A model generated the notes under the pieces. It did no database searches. It saw only the letters and a program-made list of their open reading frames with translations, and was not told the DNA's origin. From Caballeronia mineralivorans PML1(12) (GTDB taxonomy: Bacteria > Pseudomonadota > Gammaproteobacteria > Burkholderiales > Burkholderiaceae), in NCBI RefSeq assembly GCF_001028175.1, contig NZ_AEJF01000088.1:35259-99258 (forward strand): a DNA stretch of 64,000 nt, read 5' to 3'. This document shows positions 35,571-44,225 of the stretch, in pieces (the first letter of the stretch is position 1; each line of letters starts with the position of its first letter). A program made the translations under genes and the position numbers.

Positions 35571-36512
35571 ATGAAAACGGTCGGAATCATTGTTTATCCA
35601 GACTTTCAGGTGCTGGGGCTGGCGGTCTCGACGGTGTTCGAGTTCGCCAACGCAACGGTCGGGGAACCCGCGTACGAGGTGCGGTTAGTGTCGGAGCACG
35701 GCGGTTCCGTGCGCTCGTCGCTGGGTTTCGGCATCGAGACCGTCAGCTTCAAGGACAGTAAATTCCATACCCTGATTGTTGCCGGCGACAACACGGGCAC
35801 GCCGCATTCGGCCGGCGTGGCGGCGTTTCTTCGCGACGCGCTAAAAACCTCGCAGCGCATCGCCGCCACCTGCACGGGTGCGTTTGTCCTGGCCGAGGCG
35901 GGTTTGCTCGACGGCCGCCGCGCCACCACGCACTGGTACTACGCACGCACGCTTCAACGCGCGTATCCGCTGGTGAAGATGGAAGAGGACCGGATTTTCA
36001 TTGTCGATGGACCGATCTGGACGTCCGCCGGTGCGAGCGCCAGCATCGACCTCGCGCTGGCGCTTGTGGAGAAAGACCTGGGCACGGACACGGCGCGGCT
36101 CGTGGCGAAAAAACTGGTGGTCTATCATCGCCGCGCCGGGGGCCAGTCGCAGTACTCCGCGCTGCTCGAACTCGATGCGAAGTCGGATCGGGTGCAGACC
36201 GCGCTTGCTTATGCAAAGTCCAATCTGACCGCGAAGCTGTCGGTTGAAGAGCTGGCGGAAGTTGCCCATCTCAGTCCGCGCCAGTTCAGCCGGATTTTCA
36301 CCGACGAAACCGGGCAGTCGCCCGCCCGTGCCATTGAAAATCTGCGTGTGGAGGCCGCTCGCCTGATGATGGAAGCGGGACGGCATTCAGTCGATGTAGT
36401 CGCGAAAGAGAGTGGTTTCGGCGATCGTGAACGGATGCGGCGCGCCTTCCTGCGTGCGTTCGGACAATCGCCGCAAGCGATGAGGCGTATGACGGAATCG
36501 CAGTTGGTTTAG
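35571..36512 (+). CDS. GlxA-type AraC-family transcriptional regulator
   Basis: A 313-residue regulator with an N-terminal DJ-1/PfpI (class I amidotransferase-like) domain, including the nucleophile-elbow cysteine in IAATCTGAFVLAEAGLLDGR, and two C-terminal AraC helix-turn-helix motifs (LSVEELAEVAHLSPRQFSR and DVVAKESGFGDRERMRRAF). The ATG at 35571 follows GGGAGG, better than the ATG at 35532. The cysteine environment may bind a small effector. It is divergent from the SDR gene, the standard layout for such regulators and their target. Confidence 0.92.
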   Translation: MKTVGIIVYPDFQVLGLAVSTVFEFANATVGEPAYEVRLVSEHGGSVRSSLGFGIETVSFKDSKFHTLIVAGDNTGTPHSAGVAAFLRDALKTSQRIAATCTGAFVLAEAGLLDGRRATTHWYYARTLQRAYPLVKMEEDRIFIVDGPIWTSAGASASIDLALALVEKDLGTDTARLVAKKLVVYHRRAGGQSQYSALLELDAKSDRVQTALAYAKSNLTAKLSVEELAEVAHLSPRQFSRIFTDETGQSPARAIENLRVEAARLMMEAGRHSVDVVAKESGFGDRERMRRAFLRAFGQSPQAMRRMTESQLV

Positions 36513-36599
36513 GAGCTGCCTCTTTCGTGTGGCGTTCCTTAAGGAGCCCTTCAAACACGCTTGCTGGATCAACACAGGTTGATCGCGCCTCAGCCGGGA

Positions 36600-36866
36600 T
36601 TATGTTGCCGGCGCCAACTGTGCGAGCACGGTCGTCATGTTCAGCACGTGCTGGTCATTCCCTGAAATCCCCGCGTCGTGCGCAGCCTTGGCCAATTGAG
36701 CATTGGTTAATCTGGCAAGGCCGTCGAAACCATCGCGGACAATCTTCGCAGCCATAGCCGGGCTAGCTTGAAGCTCACAGGTCTTGTCTTCGATAAGCCG
36801 TCGAAGGACATAATCGCGAGCAGCCGTTTTCGCGGCAAGAATGCCGCGTGCTTGTTCTTCTGTCAT
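36600..36866 (-). CDS. Small protein of unknown function
   Basis: An 88-residue protein, mostly helical and charged, with no signal peptide or known motif (MTEEQARGILAAKTAARDYV at the start). The ATG at 36866 follows GGGGAG at seven bases, which supports translation. It is convergent with the GlxA-type gene, with a 7-bp inverted repeat (36567-36584) between their ends. Possibly related to small transcription-associated or stress proteins; I do not recognise it. Confidence 0.6.
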   Translation of the reverse strand: MTEEQARGILAAKTAARDYVLRRLIEDKTCELQASPAMAAKIVRDGFDGLARLTNAQLAKAAHDAGISGNDQHVLNMTTVLAQLAPAT

Positions 36867-36971
36867 GTTGTTCTCCCCGAGTTCGCCCACGTTTTATAGC
36901 AACGCGGTGTCCCTTTGGCGGTTCGGAAGAACACACTTCGATCAAGTCTTTTTCGGGCGCAGTTGCGCATG

Positions 36972-37004
36972 GCTTTCTTCGGGCACTCAAGGCCCGAAGA
37001 AAGC
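36972..37004 (-). terminator. Hairpin between aminotransferase and small protein genes
   Basis: A perfect 13-bp stem (GCTTTCTTCGGGC and complement) with a seven-base loop, 23 bp after the aminotransferase stop. No immediate U-tract follows, so it may be a partial terminator or mRNA 3-prime stabiliser. Confidence 0.5.
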
Positions 37005-37026
37005 GCTCACTGGACCAACTAAGTCT

Positions 37027-38217
37027 TCAATCCGCAGCCAGACGTGCGATCGCGCGCTCCACGCCGCCGCGGCCGAACGGAACACCCTGCACGGTCATCG
37101 CAGCCTCGACACCAGCCAGGCATCCGAGAATCATTGCCGGGTTCATGTCGCCGAGATGTCCGATACGGAATGCGCGGCCCGCGAGCGTCCCGAGACCGCC
37201 GGCGATCGCGACTTCGAAGCGCTCGCGCGCGACGCTGCGTATTGCTTCCGGATCAATGCCCGCGCTCACCTCGATGGTCGTCACCGACACCGAGCGTGCC
37301 GCCGGCACCTCGCAGAAGAAGCGCAATGCGCCCGCTTCGCTCCAACATTCCACCGCAGCGTGCACCGCTTCGGCAATACGCCGATGGCGCTCGAGCACCT
37401 CGGTCACGCCCTCACGGAAGATCAGTCCGAGCGACGCCTCCAACCCAGCCAGCAGGCTTTGCGGCGGCGTGCCGCAGAACTTGCGGTACGACAGCGGACT
37501 TTGCCGCCGCTGCCAGTCCCAGTAGAAACGCGGCACCGTGTTCCGGCGCGACACTTCCATGGCCGCCGCATCGACTGCGACGAACGCAAGTCCCGGCGGC
37601 ACCATCAACGCCTTCTGACTGGCGCCGACAACAACATTGATGCGCGTTGCGTCCATCGCGAACGGCGCGGCTGCAAGCGATGCAACCACGTCGACCACGA
37701 ACAGCGCAGGATGGTCGGCCCGGTCGATCGCCGCACGCAGCGCCGGCAGGTCGTTGGTGATGCCGCTGGCCGTGTCCGTGTGAACGATGAAAACCGCGAC
37801 GATCTCGCGTTCCGCGTCGGCTCGAAGTGCGGCTTCGACATCCGCGGGATCGATCGGGCGGCCTTCGACCCAGGGCGTGCGAATCACGCGGCCGCCCATT
37901 GCCTCGGTCTGCACCGCCCACGACTCCGAGAAGTGGCCAGTGCCCGCCACCAGCACTGCCTGACCCGGAGCGATCAGGTTCGCGATCACCGCCTCCCACG
38001 CACCGTGTCCATTGGCAGCGTAGAGAAAGACGTCCGACTGCGCGGTCTGCAACACGCGCTTCAGGCCGGTTTCACAGGCAGCAATACAGCGATCCAGACG
38101 CGGGTCGGCCAGGTCCATTGGCTGACGGCTCATTGCGTGCAGGACTTCATCCGGCACACGGCTAGGACCCGGCGAATGCAGAAAGCGATGGCCGGGCAAA
38201 CGTGTGGAGTCGTTCAT
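37027..38217 (-). CDS. Class V aminotransferase (alanine/serine-glyoxylate type)
   Basis: A 396-residue PLP enzyme of fold type I, class V. The Schiff-base lysine lies in VVVGASQKALMVPPGLA and the phosphate site in FLYAANGHGAWEAV. VFIVHTDTASGITNDL and LFVVDVVASLAAAPFAMD carry cofactor-ring contacts. The C-terminal FRIGHLGDMN is typical of serine/alanine-glyoxylate aminotransferases and 2-aminoethylphosphonate or purine-degradation relatives. Amino donor not determinable here. It is divergent from a TetR gene across a 363 bp gap. Confidence 0.88.
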   Translation of the reverse strand: MNDSTRLPGHRFLHSPGPSRVPDEVLHAMSRQPMDLADPRLDRCIAACETGLKRVLQTAQSDVFLYAANGHGAWEAVIANLIAPGQAVLVAGTGHFSESWAVQTEAMGGRVIRTPWVEGRPIDPADVEAALRADAEREIVAVFIVHTDTASGITNDLPALRAAIDRADHPALFVVDVVASLAAAPFAMDATRINVVVGASQKALMVPPGLAFVAVDAAAMEVSRRNTVPRFYWDWQRRQSPLSYRKFCGTPPQSLLAGLEASLGLIFREGVTEVLERHRRIAEAVHAAVECWSEAGALRFFCEVPAARSVSVTTIEVSAGIDPEAIRSVARERFEVAIAGGLGTLAGRAFRIGHLGDMNPAMILGCLAGVEAAMTVQGVPFGRGGVERAIARLAAD

Positions 38218-38353
38218 GCGGCGAGGATTCGAAACGGTTGTTGGCCGCTAGCGCGTGGGCGCGCTTGAGTTTTGTCGTCAGTCAATGTCATCGCAAGCCT
38301 GGCTAGTTGATGGTGAAAAGATTCTACAGGGCCGTGCTGGAGCATGCACTTTC

Positions 38354-38374
38354 GATTCGCTTGCCTGGCGAATC
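38354..38374. promoter_or_regulatory. 7-bp inverted repeat in the aminotransferase-TetR interval
   Basis: GATTCGC-N7-GCGAATC in the otherwise featureless 363 bp interval 38218-38580. The size fits a TetR-type operator, but binding is not demonstrated. Confidence 0.35.
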
Positions 38375-38580
38375 AATGGCTAGCGCATTGAGGCAATTAA
38401 ACGCTTGTTGGTCTGGTCCGCCTCGACTCCCGGCAATGGAAAACCAGTATGCGACCCTTCGCCTGCCAGTCGACGTGCTCAACGGCCGCGAAGACAGAAT
38501 TCTGGATTGGCGGCATCATGGCGGGGCGCTCAAGCGAAAGCTGGATCACACTACGTTGCGTTGAGCTTCCGGATGAAGAC

Positions 38581-39234
38581 ATGAAACCCCAACGACTCAC
38601 TCGCGAGCAAGCCCGTGAGCAGACGCACCAGCGACTGCTCGATGCTGCGCAGATCATTTTCATACAGAAGGGTTTTGTCGCGGGGAGTGTGGAAGAAATC
38701 GCGGAGGCCGCGGGTTATACACGCGGCGCGTTCTATTCGAATTTCCGCAGCAAGCAGGAACTGCTCCTTGAACTTCTCAAGCGCGATCACAAAGCCATGC
38801 AGGCGGGGCTGCACGGCATCATGGAAGAAGGCGCGACACCCGAGGATATCGAAGACCGCGCGCTGCTCTTCTACAGCCATTTATACCGCGACAATAAGAA
38901 CTTCCTGCTATGGGTCGAGGCGCAGTTGCTCGCGGCCCGCGATGCCAAGTTCCGCATTATCTTCGCCGCCTTCCTGCGTGACAAGCTAGAGCAGTTGACT
39001 GCGTACATTCGCGAGTGTTCGGTGCGCACCGGTGTGCCGTTGCCCGCCGAGACACTTGCGCTCGGGCTGATGGCGTTGTGCGACGGCGTGCGCTTCTTCT
39101 ATACGATCAATCCACAGGACGTGACGGCGGAACTGGCGGAATCCGTGCTGGCTCACTTCTTCTCGCGGGTGGTGTTCGGGCGCGGCATGCAGGACATTGA
39201 ACGCGCCTCGCCAGTTCGTCTCGTGGGTCCATGA
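38581..39234 (+). CDS. TetR-family transcriptional regulator
   Basis: A 217-residue TetR-type repressor. The helix-turn-helix is SVEEIAEAAGYTRGAFYSNF near residues 34-53, and the long C-terminal helical domain is of the ligand-binding type. The ATG at 38581 follows GGATG; an upstream in-frame extension to 38449 crosses a non-coding interval. Its 3-prime end faces the aldehyde dehydrogenase gene 43 bp away. Target unknown: the divergent class V aminotransferase is possible. Confidence 0.88.
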   Translation: MKPQRLTREQAREQTHQRLLDAAQIIFIQKGFVAGSVEEIAEAAGYTRGAFYSNFRSKQELLLELLKRDHKAMQAGLHGIMEEGATPEDIEDRALLFYSHLYRDNKNFLLWVEAQLLAARDAKFRIIFAAFLRDKLEQLTAYIRECSVRTGVPLPAETLALGLMALCDGVRFFYTINPQDVTAELAESVLAHFFSRVVFGRGMQDIERASPVRLVGP

Positions 39235-39277
39235 CGGACTGTCAGACGGGCGCCGTCTCGCGCCGCCGGCGTCTGGT

Positions 39278-40699
39278 TCACGTCATGCGTTTGAGCAGCC
39301 GCAACATCAGCTCGAAGGTCCTGCCGTAAGGGGGATAAAAAAGGCGGGCGCCATTCAGGCGAGCCTGGTAGAAAACGGGCTTTTCTTTACTGAACGTGCG
39401 GAAGCCCCATTCGCCGTGGTAAGCGCCAGTGCCGCTCGGGCCGACGCCACCGAAGGGCTGCTCTTCCTGCACCAGATGCCAGAGGCAGTCGTTGACCGTG
39501 ACGCCACCGGAAATCGTTTCGCGCAACACCCGGTCGCGATTGGCGACGCTGCGGCCGAACCAGTACAAAGCAAGCGGTCTGTCGCCCTGGTTCACCATGG
39601 CGATCGCCTGGTCGAGCCCGTCGTATTCGACAATGGGCAGCAGCGGCCCAAAGACTTCCTCACGCATCAGACGCGCGTTCGCGGCCGCACCGATCACCAA
39701 CGTAGGCGGAAACTTGCGCGTGCGCTCGTCGAAGCGCTCGGCGGCCGGATTGATTTCAATAATGCGCGCACCGCCGTCCCGCGCTTCCTGCACCATCGCA
39801 TTCAGCCGCTCCCGATGCCTCGTGCTGATGATGGCCGTGTAGTCGGGGTTGGAAATCAGCGCGGGATACAGGCGCGTGACGGCCGCTTTGAGTCGGTCCG
39901 CGACGATGTCCGCCAGACCCGTTGGCACGAGAAGGTAATCCGGAGCAATGCAAGTCTGTCCGGCGTTCAGGAACTTGCCATAGGCAACGCTCGCCACTGC
40001 GGCAGGGATGTCGCAGGAGGCATCGAGGATCGCCGGCGATTTCCCGCCGAGTTCCAGCGTCACCGGCGTAAGGTTCGCGGCAGCGGCCTGCGCGACCTGT
40101 CGACCGACCTGGGTCGATCCAGTGAAAAACAGGTGATCGAACGGCAGACGGACAAAAGCCTGGCCCACATCCACGCCACCGTTCACTACGCTCAGTTCAT
40201 CCGGTGCGAAGGAAGCGCGAACCAGGCGGTCCAGGAGCTCGGAGAAGTGGGGAGTCAGTTCCGACGGTTTGAGAAGAACCCGGTTGCCCGCGGCGAGGGC
40301 CGCAAGCGCTGGCCCCATCGATAGTTGAATCGCGTAGTTCCAGGGCGATACGATGCCGACCACGCCAAGCGGCTGCCGCAACAGACGGTTATAGCCGGGA
40401 CGGAAGTGCAGGCCGGTCGCGATCCGCCGCGGACTCATCCAGTGCTTCAGATGCTCACGTGCGTGCCGGATTCCAGCACGCACGATAAACAATTCGGCTA
40501 GCCGCGTTTCGTGAGCGGCTCGACCGCTGAAGTCGGTGTCGATTGCACGCACGAAGTCACTTTCATGATTCTCCGTCAACGCAAGCAGCCGGTTCAACCG
40601 GTCGATACGAACCTGCGCAGGCGGATTCGATTCCGCCGCGAATGCCTGGCGTTGTGCCTCGAAGCGTTGTTCCAGGAAAGAAAGCGGGCTCACCTGCAT
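39278..40699 (-). CDS. Aldehyde dehydrogenase (coniferyl-aldehyde type)
   Basis: A 473-residue ALDH superfamily enzyme. The catalytic cysteine is in LNAGQTCIAPDY, the general base glutamate in VTLELGGKSP and the cofactor-binding loop in FFTGSTQVGRQVAQAAA. Length and the segments IVSPWNYAIQLSMGPALAAL and GGVTVNDCLWHLVQEEQPFGG are characteristic of coniferyl and long-chain aldehyde dehydrogenases. A C-terminal basic stretch (LMLRLLKRMT) may be peripheral. The TetR gene 50 bp upstream, on the same strand, is its likely regulator. Confidence 0.9.
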   Translation of the reverse strand: MQVSPLSFLEQRFEAQRQAFAAESNPPAQVRIDRLNRLLALTENHESDFVRAIDTDFSGRAAHETRLAELFIVRAGIRHAREHLKHWMSPRRIATGLHFRPGYNRLLRQPLGVVGIVSPWNYAIQLSMGPALAALAAGNRVLLKPSELTPHFSELLDRLVRASFAPDELSVVNGGVDVGQAFVRLPFDHLFFTGSTQVGRQVAQAAAANLTPVTLELGGKSPAILDASCDIPAAVASVAYGKFLNAGQTCIAPDYLLVPTGLADIVADRLKAAVTRLYPALISNPDYTAIISTRHRERLNAMVQEARDGGARIIEINPAAERFDERTRKFPPTLVIGAAANARLMREEVFGPLLPIVEYDGLDQAIAMVNQGDRPLALYWFGRSVANRDRVLRETISGGVTVNDCLWHLVQEEQPFGGVGPSGTGAYHGEWGFRTFSKEKPVFYQARLNGARLFYPPYGRTFELMLRLLKRMT

Positions 40700-40749
40700 G
40701 GTCTGTTTCCTGTGTCGGGATAACGCCAGCTTACCGGCTTCCGCATGAT

Positions 40750-41397
40750 CTATCCGCGCCGGCGGGCTTCGCTATCCCGTTGAGCGACCGCTTGCATGCC
40801 GGCCAGGGCGATCGTGGAATAGAGCTCGGCGACTTCGTCCAGGGGTCTGAGGCCCATCTGCATGACGTCGACCGCGCCGGACAGGGCAGCGAGCAGCATC
40901 CGCGTCACGATCTCGGCGACCGCGGCGTCCAGGTCGGTCTCCGCGCAGATCATGGCCGACCAATTGGCGACCGCGACGTTCAGGACCTTGATCGCGTAGT
41001 GTTCCAGCGGCCCCTCGCCGTAAAGCAGGCGGCGCAGCAGCGGCCCCCGCTCGGCGATTGTCGCGAGCCACAACCGCGTATTGACCCGCAAGCGTTCTTC
41101 GAAGCTGGTGATCACGGGCAGCTCTCCATGGACGCGTTGCCTCATGACAGCGAATTCACGTTCGACGAGCGCGCCCAGGAGATCGTCGCGGTTCGTGAAA
41201 TATCGATAGCCGAGCCGCTTGTCGACGTTGGAGCGAGCCGCGACGGATTCCATCGTCACCGCCGACACGCCGCTCTCGACGATGATCTCCGCCGCCATGT
41301 CGAGAAAGCGTTCACGCCGCTCTGCGCCGCTCAGGCGGCTGCGAGGCACGTGACCTGGATCGGGCAAGGTCGGGTTGGTTTTCACGTCGGTTGCCAT
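40750..41397 (-). CDS. TetR-family transcriptional regulator
   Basis: A 215-residue TetR-type regulator with the helix-turn-helix VTMESVAARSNVDKRLGYRYF near residues 47-66. It precedes the aldehyde dehydrogenase by 50 bp, consistent with an operon. The tandem TACTCAGTA dyads at 41563-41586 lie upstream of it and could be its operator, shared with the divergent LRR-kinase gene. No clear ribosome-binding site precedes the ATG. Confidence 0.88.
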   Translation of the reverse strand: MATDVKTNPTLPDPGHVPRSRLSGAERRERFLDMAAEIIVESGVSAVTMESVAARSNVDKRLGYRYFTNRDDLLGALVEREFAVMRQRVHGELPVITSFEERLRVNTRLWLATIAERGPLLRRLLYGEGPLEHYAIKVLNVAVANWSAMICAETDLDAAVAEIVTRMLLAALSGAVDVMQMGLRPLDEVAELYSTIALAGMQAVAQRDSEARRRG

Positions 41398-41562
41398 GGT
41401 TGAGTTTTATAAAGCAGGACATCATTGGATCGTGGAAGAACAAGAGTCTACGGCAGTCGTGGACCGCGCTTGGCATATGCTCCAACGCTGCGCGCCAAGT
41501 GCAGCCCGTTGCGCGCAAGCAAACTTCAGGGCATTTGCAAGCGACGGGACATGCGCCTCGCC

Positions 41563-41586
41563 AATACTCAGTAAAATACTCAGTAA
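41563..41586. promoter_or_regulatory. Tandem TACTCAGTA dyads between TetR and LRR-kinase genes
   Basis: A 12-bp unit, AATACTCAGTAA, occurs twice in direct succession. Each unit contains the near-perfect palindrome TACT-C-AGTA. The arrangement resembles paired operators of TetR-type repressors. It lies 60 bp upstream of the LRR-kinase start and 166 bp from the TetR start. Confidence 0.55.
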
Positions 41587-41645
41587 AATCGATCCCGCAC
41601 GGGCAAAGCCAACCTGCCGCCCATCCTGGATATCTCCTCGCTACT

Positions 41646-43013
41646 GTGACAACCACACTCGACCAACTGCGTGCCGGACAGCTAGCCGGTACCCATCGAC
41701 TGAAACTGGCCTGCGGCCTGACCGAATTTCCACGCGAGATTTTCGATCTGTCCGACACACTGGAAATACTCGATCTGTCCGGCAATGCGCTTTCGTCGCT
41801 GCCCGACGATCTGCCGAGGCTCAACAAGCTGCACACTATCTTCTGCTCCGGCAACCAGTTCACCGAGCTGCCGGAAGTCCTTGGAAAGTGCCCGCAATTG
41901 AGCATGGTGGGCTTCAAGGCAAACCGGATACGCAAGGTATCCGGCAGGTCGTTGCCGCCCAAGTTGCGTTGGCTGATCCTGACCGACAATCAAGTTGAAG
42001 CACTGCCGCCAGAGATCGGCAATTGCACTCGGCTACAGAAGCTGATGCTCGCCGGCAACCAGTTACGCGCACTGCCGGCAGAACTAGCGAACTGCTCCCG
42101 CCTCGAATTGATAAGACTCGCGGCTAATCAGCTTACCGAACTACCGGTTTGGTTAGCCTCTTTACCCAGACTGTCGTGGCTGGCGTACGCCGGCAATCCG
42201 TTCAGTGACAGGCTGGAAGCCAGGGCACTGACGGACACGCGCGTCACCGAAATTCAATGGCACGCGCTGGATCTGCAGCATCGATTGGGCGAAGGCGCCT
42301 CTGGCGTGATTCATCGTGCAGAACATCGGACACATCGAACGACAGGCGACGACTCCCGGCCCGTCGCGGTCAAATTGTTCAAGGGCGCGGTGACCAGCGA
42401 TGGTTTGCCGCACTGCGAGATGGCCGCTTGCATCGCGGCCGGCGAGCATCCGAATCTGATTCCGGTGCTCGGCAAGGTGAAAGATCATCCAACCGGCGTC
42501 AATGGTCTTGTGATGGAACTGATCGATTCACAGCTCAGGAATCTGGCCGGCCCGCCCAGCATGGAGTCCTGTACGCGTGATATCTATGACGTCGATACCC
42601 GCTTCGACCTGACTTCCGCGTTGAGCGTTGCACATGGGATCGCATCGGCCGCCCGGCATTTGCACGAGCAAGGCATCATGCATGGCGACCTGTACGCGCA
42701 CAACATTCTGCATTGCGGCCAGGGTCAGGCGCTGATGGGAGATTTCGGCGCCGCATCGTTCTATGCAGCCGATGACCAAACACTCGGCTCCGCACTCCAG
42801 CGCCTGGAAGTAAGAGCCTTCGGTTGCCTGCTCGAAGAATTAATCGAACGATGCGATGTGCAAGTGTCCGAGCAAAGCAGCATGGCGACGCTTGTGAGCC
42901 TGAAAAATAGCTGCCTGAGCGAACAGGCCGACGGCAGGCCCCTGTTCGGGGAGATCCTGGATACCTTGTCGGCGCTGCGAGGTTCACGGTGGGATGGGGA
43001 AACTTCGGCTTAG
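41646..43013 (+). CDS. Leucine-rich repeat protein kinase fusion
   Basis: A 455-residue fusion of an N-terminal leucine-rich repeat domain (about residues 20-200; units such as LEILDLSGNALSSLPDDLPR and LQKLMLAGNQLRALPAELAN) with a C-terminal eukaryotic-like protein kinase. The glycine loop is RLGEGASGVIH (near residue 214), the ATP lysine is K243 in VAVKLFK, the catalytic loop is HGDLYAHN (D348) and the metal site is GDFG (D366). All key residues are present, so activity is likely. The GTG at 41646 is preferred; the upstream ORF extension passes through the TACTCAGTA repeats. Function unknown. Confidence 0.85.
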   Translation: MTTTLDQLRAGQLAGTHRLKLACGLTEFPREIFDLSDTLEILDLSGNALSSLPDDLPRLNKLHTIFCSGNQFTELPEVLGKCPQLSMVGFKANRIRKVSGRSLPPKLRWLILTDNQVEALPPEIGNCTRLQKLMLAGNQLRALPAELANCSRLELIRLAANQLTELPVWLASLPRLSWLAYAGNPFSDRLEARALTDTRVTEIQWHALDLQHRLGEGASGVIHRAEHRTHRTTGDDSRPVAVKLFKGAVTSDGLPHCEMAACIAAGEHPNLIPVLGKVKDHPTGVNGLVMELIDSQLRNLAGPPSMESCTRDIYDVDTRFDLTSALSVAHGIASAARHLHEQGIMHGDLYAHNILHCGQGQALMGDFGAASFYAADDQTLGSALQRLEVRAFGCLLEELIERCDVQVSEQSSMATLVSLKNSCLSEQADGRPLFGEILDTLSALRGSRWDGETSA

Positions 43014-43068
43014 GTTTGGCCGCTTTAAAACGTATACTCGTCCTCCCGTTCCCGTACCGAGAGAGATC

Positions 43069-44214
43069 GTGCCAGTCATTACCTGCATCGAGGATTTGCG
43101 CGTGCTCGCGCAGCGGCGTGTGCCGCGCATGTTCTACGACTACGCCGACAGTGGCTCGTGGACCGAAAGTACCTACCGGGCTAACGAAAGCGACTTCCAG
43201 CGGATCAAGCTGCGCCAGCGCGTAGCAGTCAACATGGCTGGCCGCAGCACGCGCACGGAGATGGTGGGCCATGACATCGCCATGCCGGTAGCGCTTGCAC
43301 CCACGGGATTGACCGGCATGCAACATGCCGACGGCGAGATCCTCGCGGCGCGCGCGGCGGAGAAGTTCGGCGTCCCGTTCACCTTGTCCACCATGAGCAT
43401 CTGCTCGATCGAGGACGTGGCCGCGCACACCAGCAAACCGTTCTGGTTCCAGCTCTACATGATGCGCGACCGCGATTTCATCGTGCGGCTGATCGAGCGT
43501 GCCCGGGCAGCGAAGTGCAGCGCCCTGATGCTTACGCTCGACCTGCAGATCCTCGGTCAACGCCACAAGGACATCAAGAACGGGCTATCGGCGCCGCCGA
43601 AACTGACGCTCCCGAACCTCATGAACCTCGCGACCAAACCACGCTGGTGCCGCGGCATGCTCGGCACGCAGCGGCGTACGTTCGGGAACATCGTCGGTCA
43701 TGCAAAGGGCGTGGGCGACCTGTCGTCCCTGAGCTCGTGGACCGCCGAGCAATTCGATCCGGCCTTAAGCTGGGCGGATGTCGAGTGGGTCAAGAAGCTG
43801 TGGGGCGGCAAGCTCATCCTGAAGGGAATCATGGATCTGGAAGACGCGCACCTTGCTGCCAACAGCGGCGCCGACGCGATGATCGTCTCCAACCATGGCG
43901 GCCGCCAACTCGACGGTGCACCATCGTCCATCTCGGCGCTTCCCGAGATTGCACGCGAGGTCGGGGATAGGATCGAAGTATGGGTGGATGGCGGTATCCG
44001 CAGCGGACAGGACGTGCTGAAGGCTGTCGCGCTCGGTGCAAAGGGGACGCTGATCGGCCGAAGTTTCCTGTACGGGCTAGGAGCGATGGGCGAGGCGGGT
44101 GTCGAGCGGTGCCTGCAGATCATCCACAAGGAACTCGATACCACGATGGCCTTTTGCGGGCACACCGATATCCGTCGCGTGACCGATCAGATCCTCTTGC
44201 CTGGGACTTTCTGA
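43069..44214 (+). CDS. lldD: L-lactate dehydrogenase (FMN, alpha-hydroxy acid oxidase family)
   Basis: A 381-residue FMN enzyme of the alpha-hydroxy acid dehydrogenase family. The catalytic histidine and substrate arginine are in VSNHGGRQLDGAPSS, and VWVDGGIRSGQDVLKAVALGA is the FMN-phosphate site. PRMFYDYADSGSW is the typical N-terminal motif. The GTG at 43069 follows GAGAGA and gives the usual family length; an ATG at 42994 would overlap the kinase gene. It oxidises L-lactate (or another 2-hydroxy acid) to the 2-oxo acid, feeding the respiratory chain. It follows the kinase gene by 55 bp. Confidence 0.88.
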   Translation: MPVITCIEDLRVLAQRRVPRMFYDYADSGSWTESTYRANESDFQRIKLRQRVAVNMAGRSTRTEMVGHDIAMPVALAPTGLTGMQHADGEILAARAAEKFGVPFTLSTMSICSIEDVAAHTSKPFWFQLYMMRDRDFIVRLIERARAAKCSALMLTLDLQILGQRHKDIKNGLSAPPKLTLPNLMNLATKPRWCRGMLGTQRRTFGNIVGHAKGVGDLSSLSSWTAEQFDPALSWADVEWVKKLWGGKLILKGIMDLEDAHLAANSGADAMIVSNHGGRQLDGAPSSISALPEIAREVGDRIEVWVDGGIRSGQDVLKAVALGAKGTLIGRSFLYGLGAMGEAGVERCLQIIHKELDTTMAFCGHTDIRRVTDQILLPGTF

Positions 44215-44225
44215 AACCGAGTGTG

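Noticed and set aside
36841..38268. A 475-codon plus-strand frame opposite the class V aminotransferase.
   Set aside because: Antisense frame with high Arg/His content; the aminotransferase on the other strand has all catalytic residues.
39197..40324. A 375-codon plus-strand frame opposite the aldehyde dehydrogenase.
   Set aside because: Shadow of the dehydrogenase; no family resemblance.
41391..41645. 85-codon N-terminal extension of the LRR-kinase.
   Set aside because: It runs through tandem operator-like DNA (YSVKYSVK in translation) and the TetR start, and shows no coding character.
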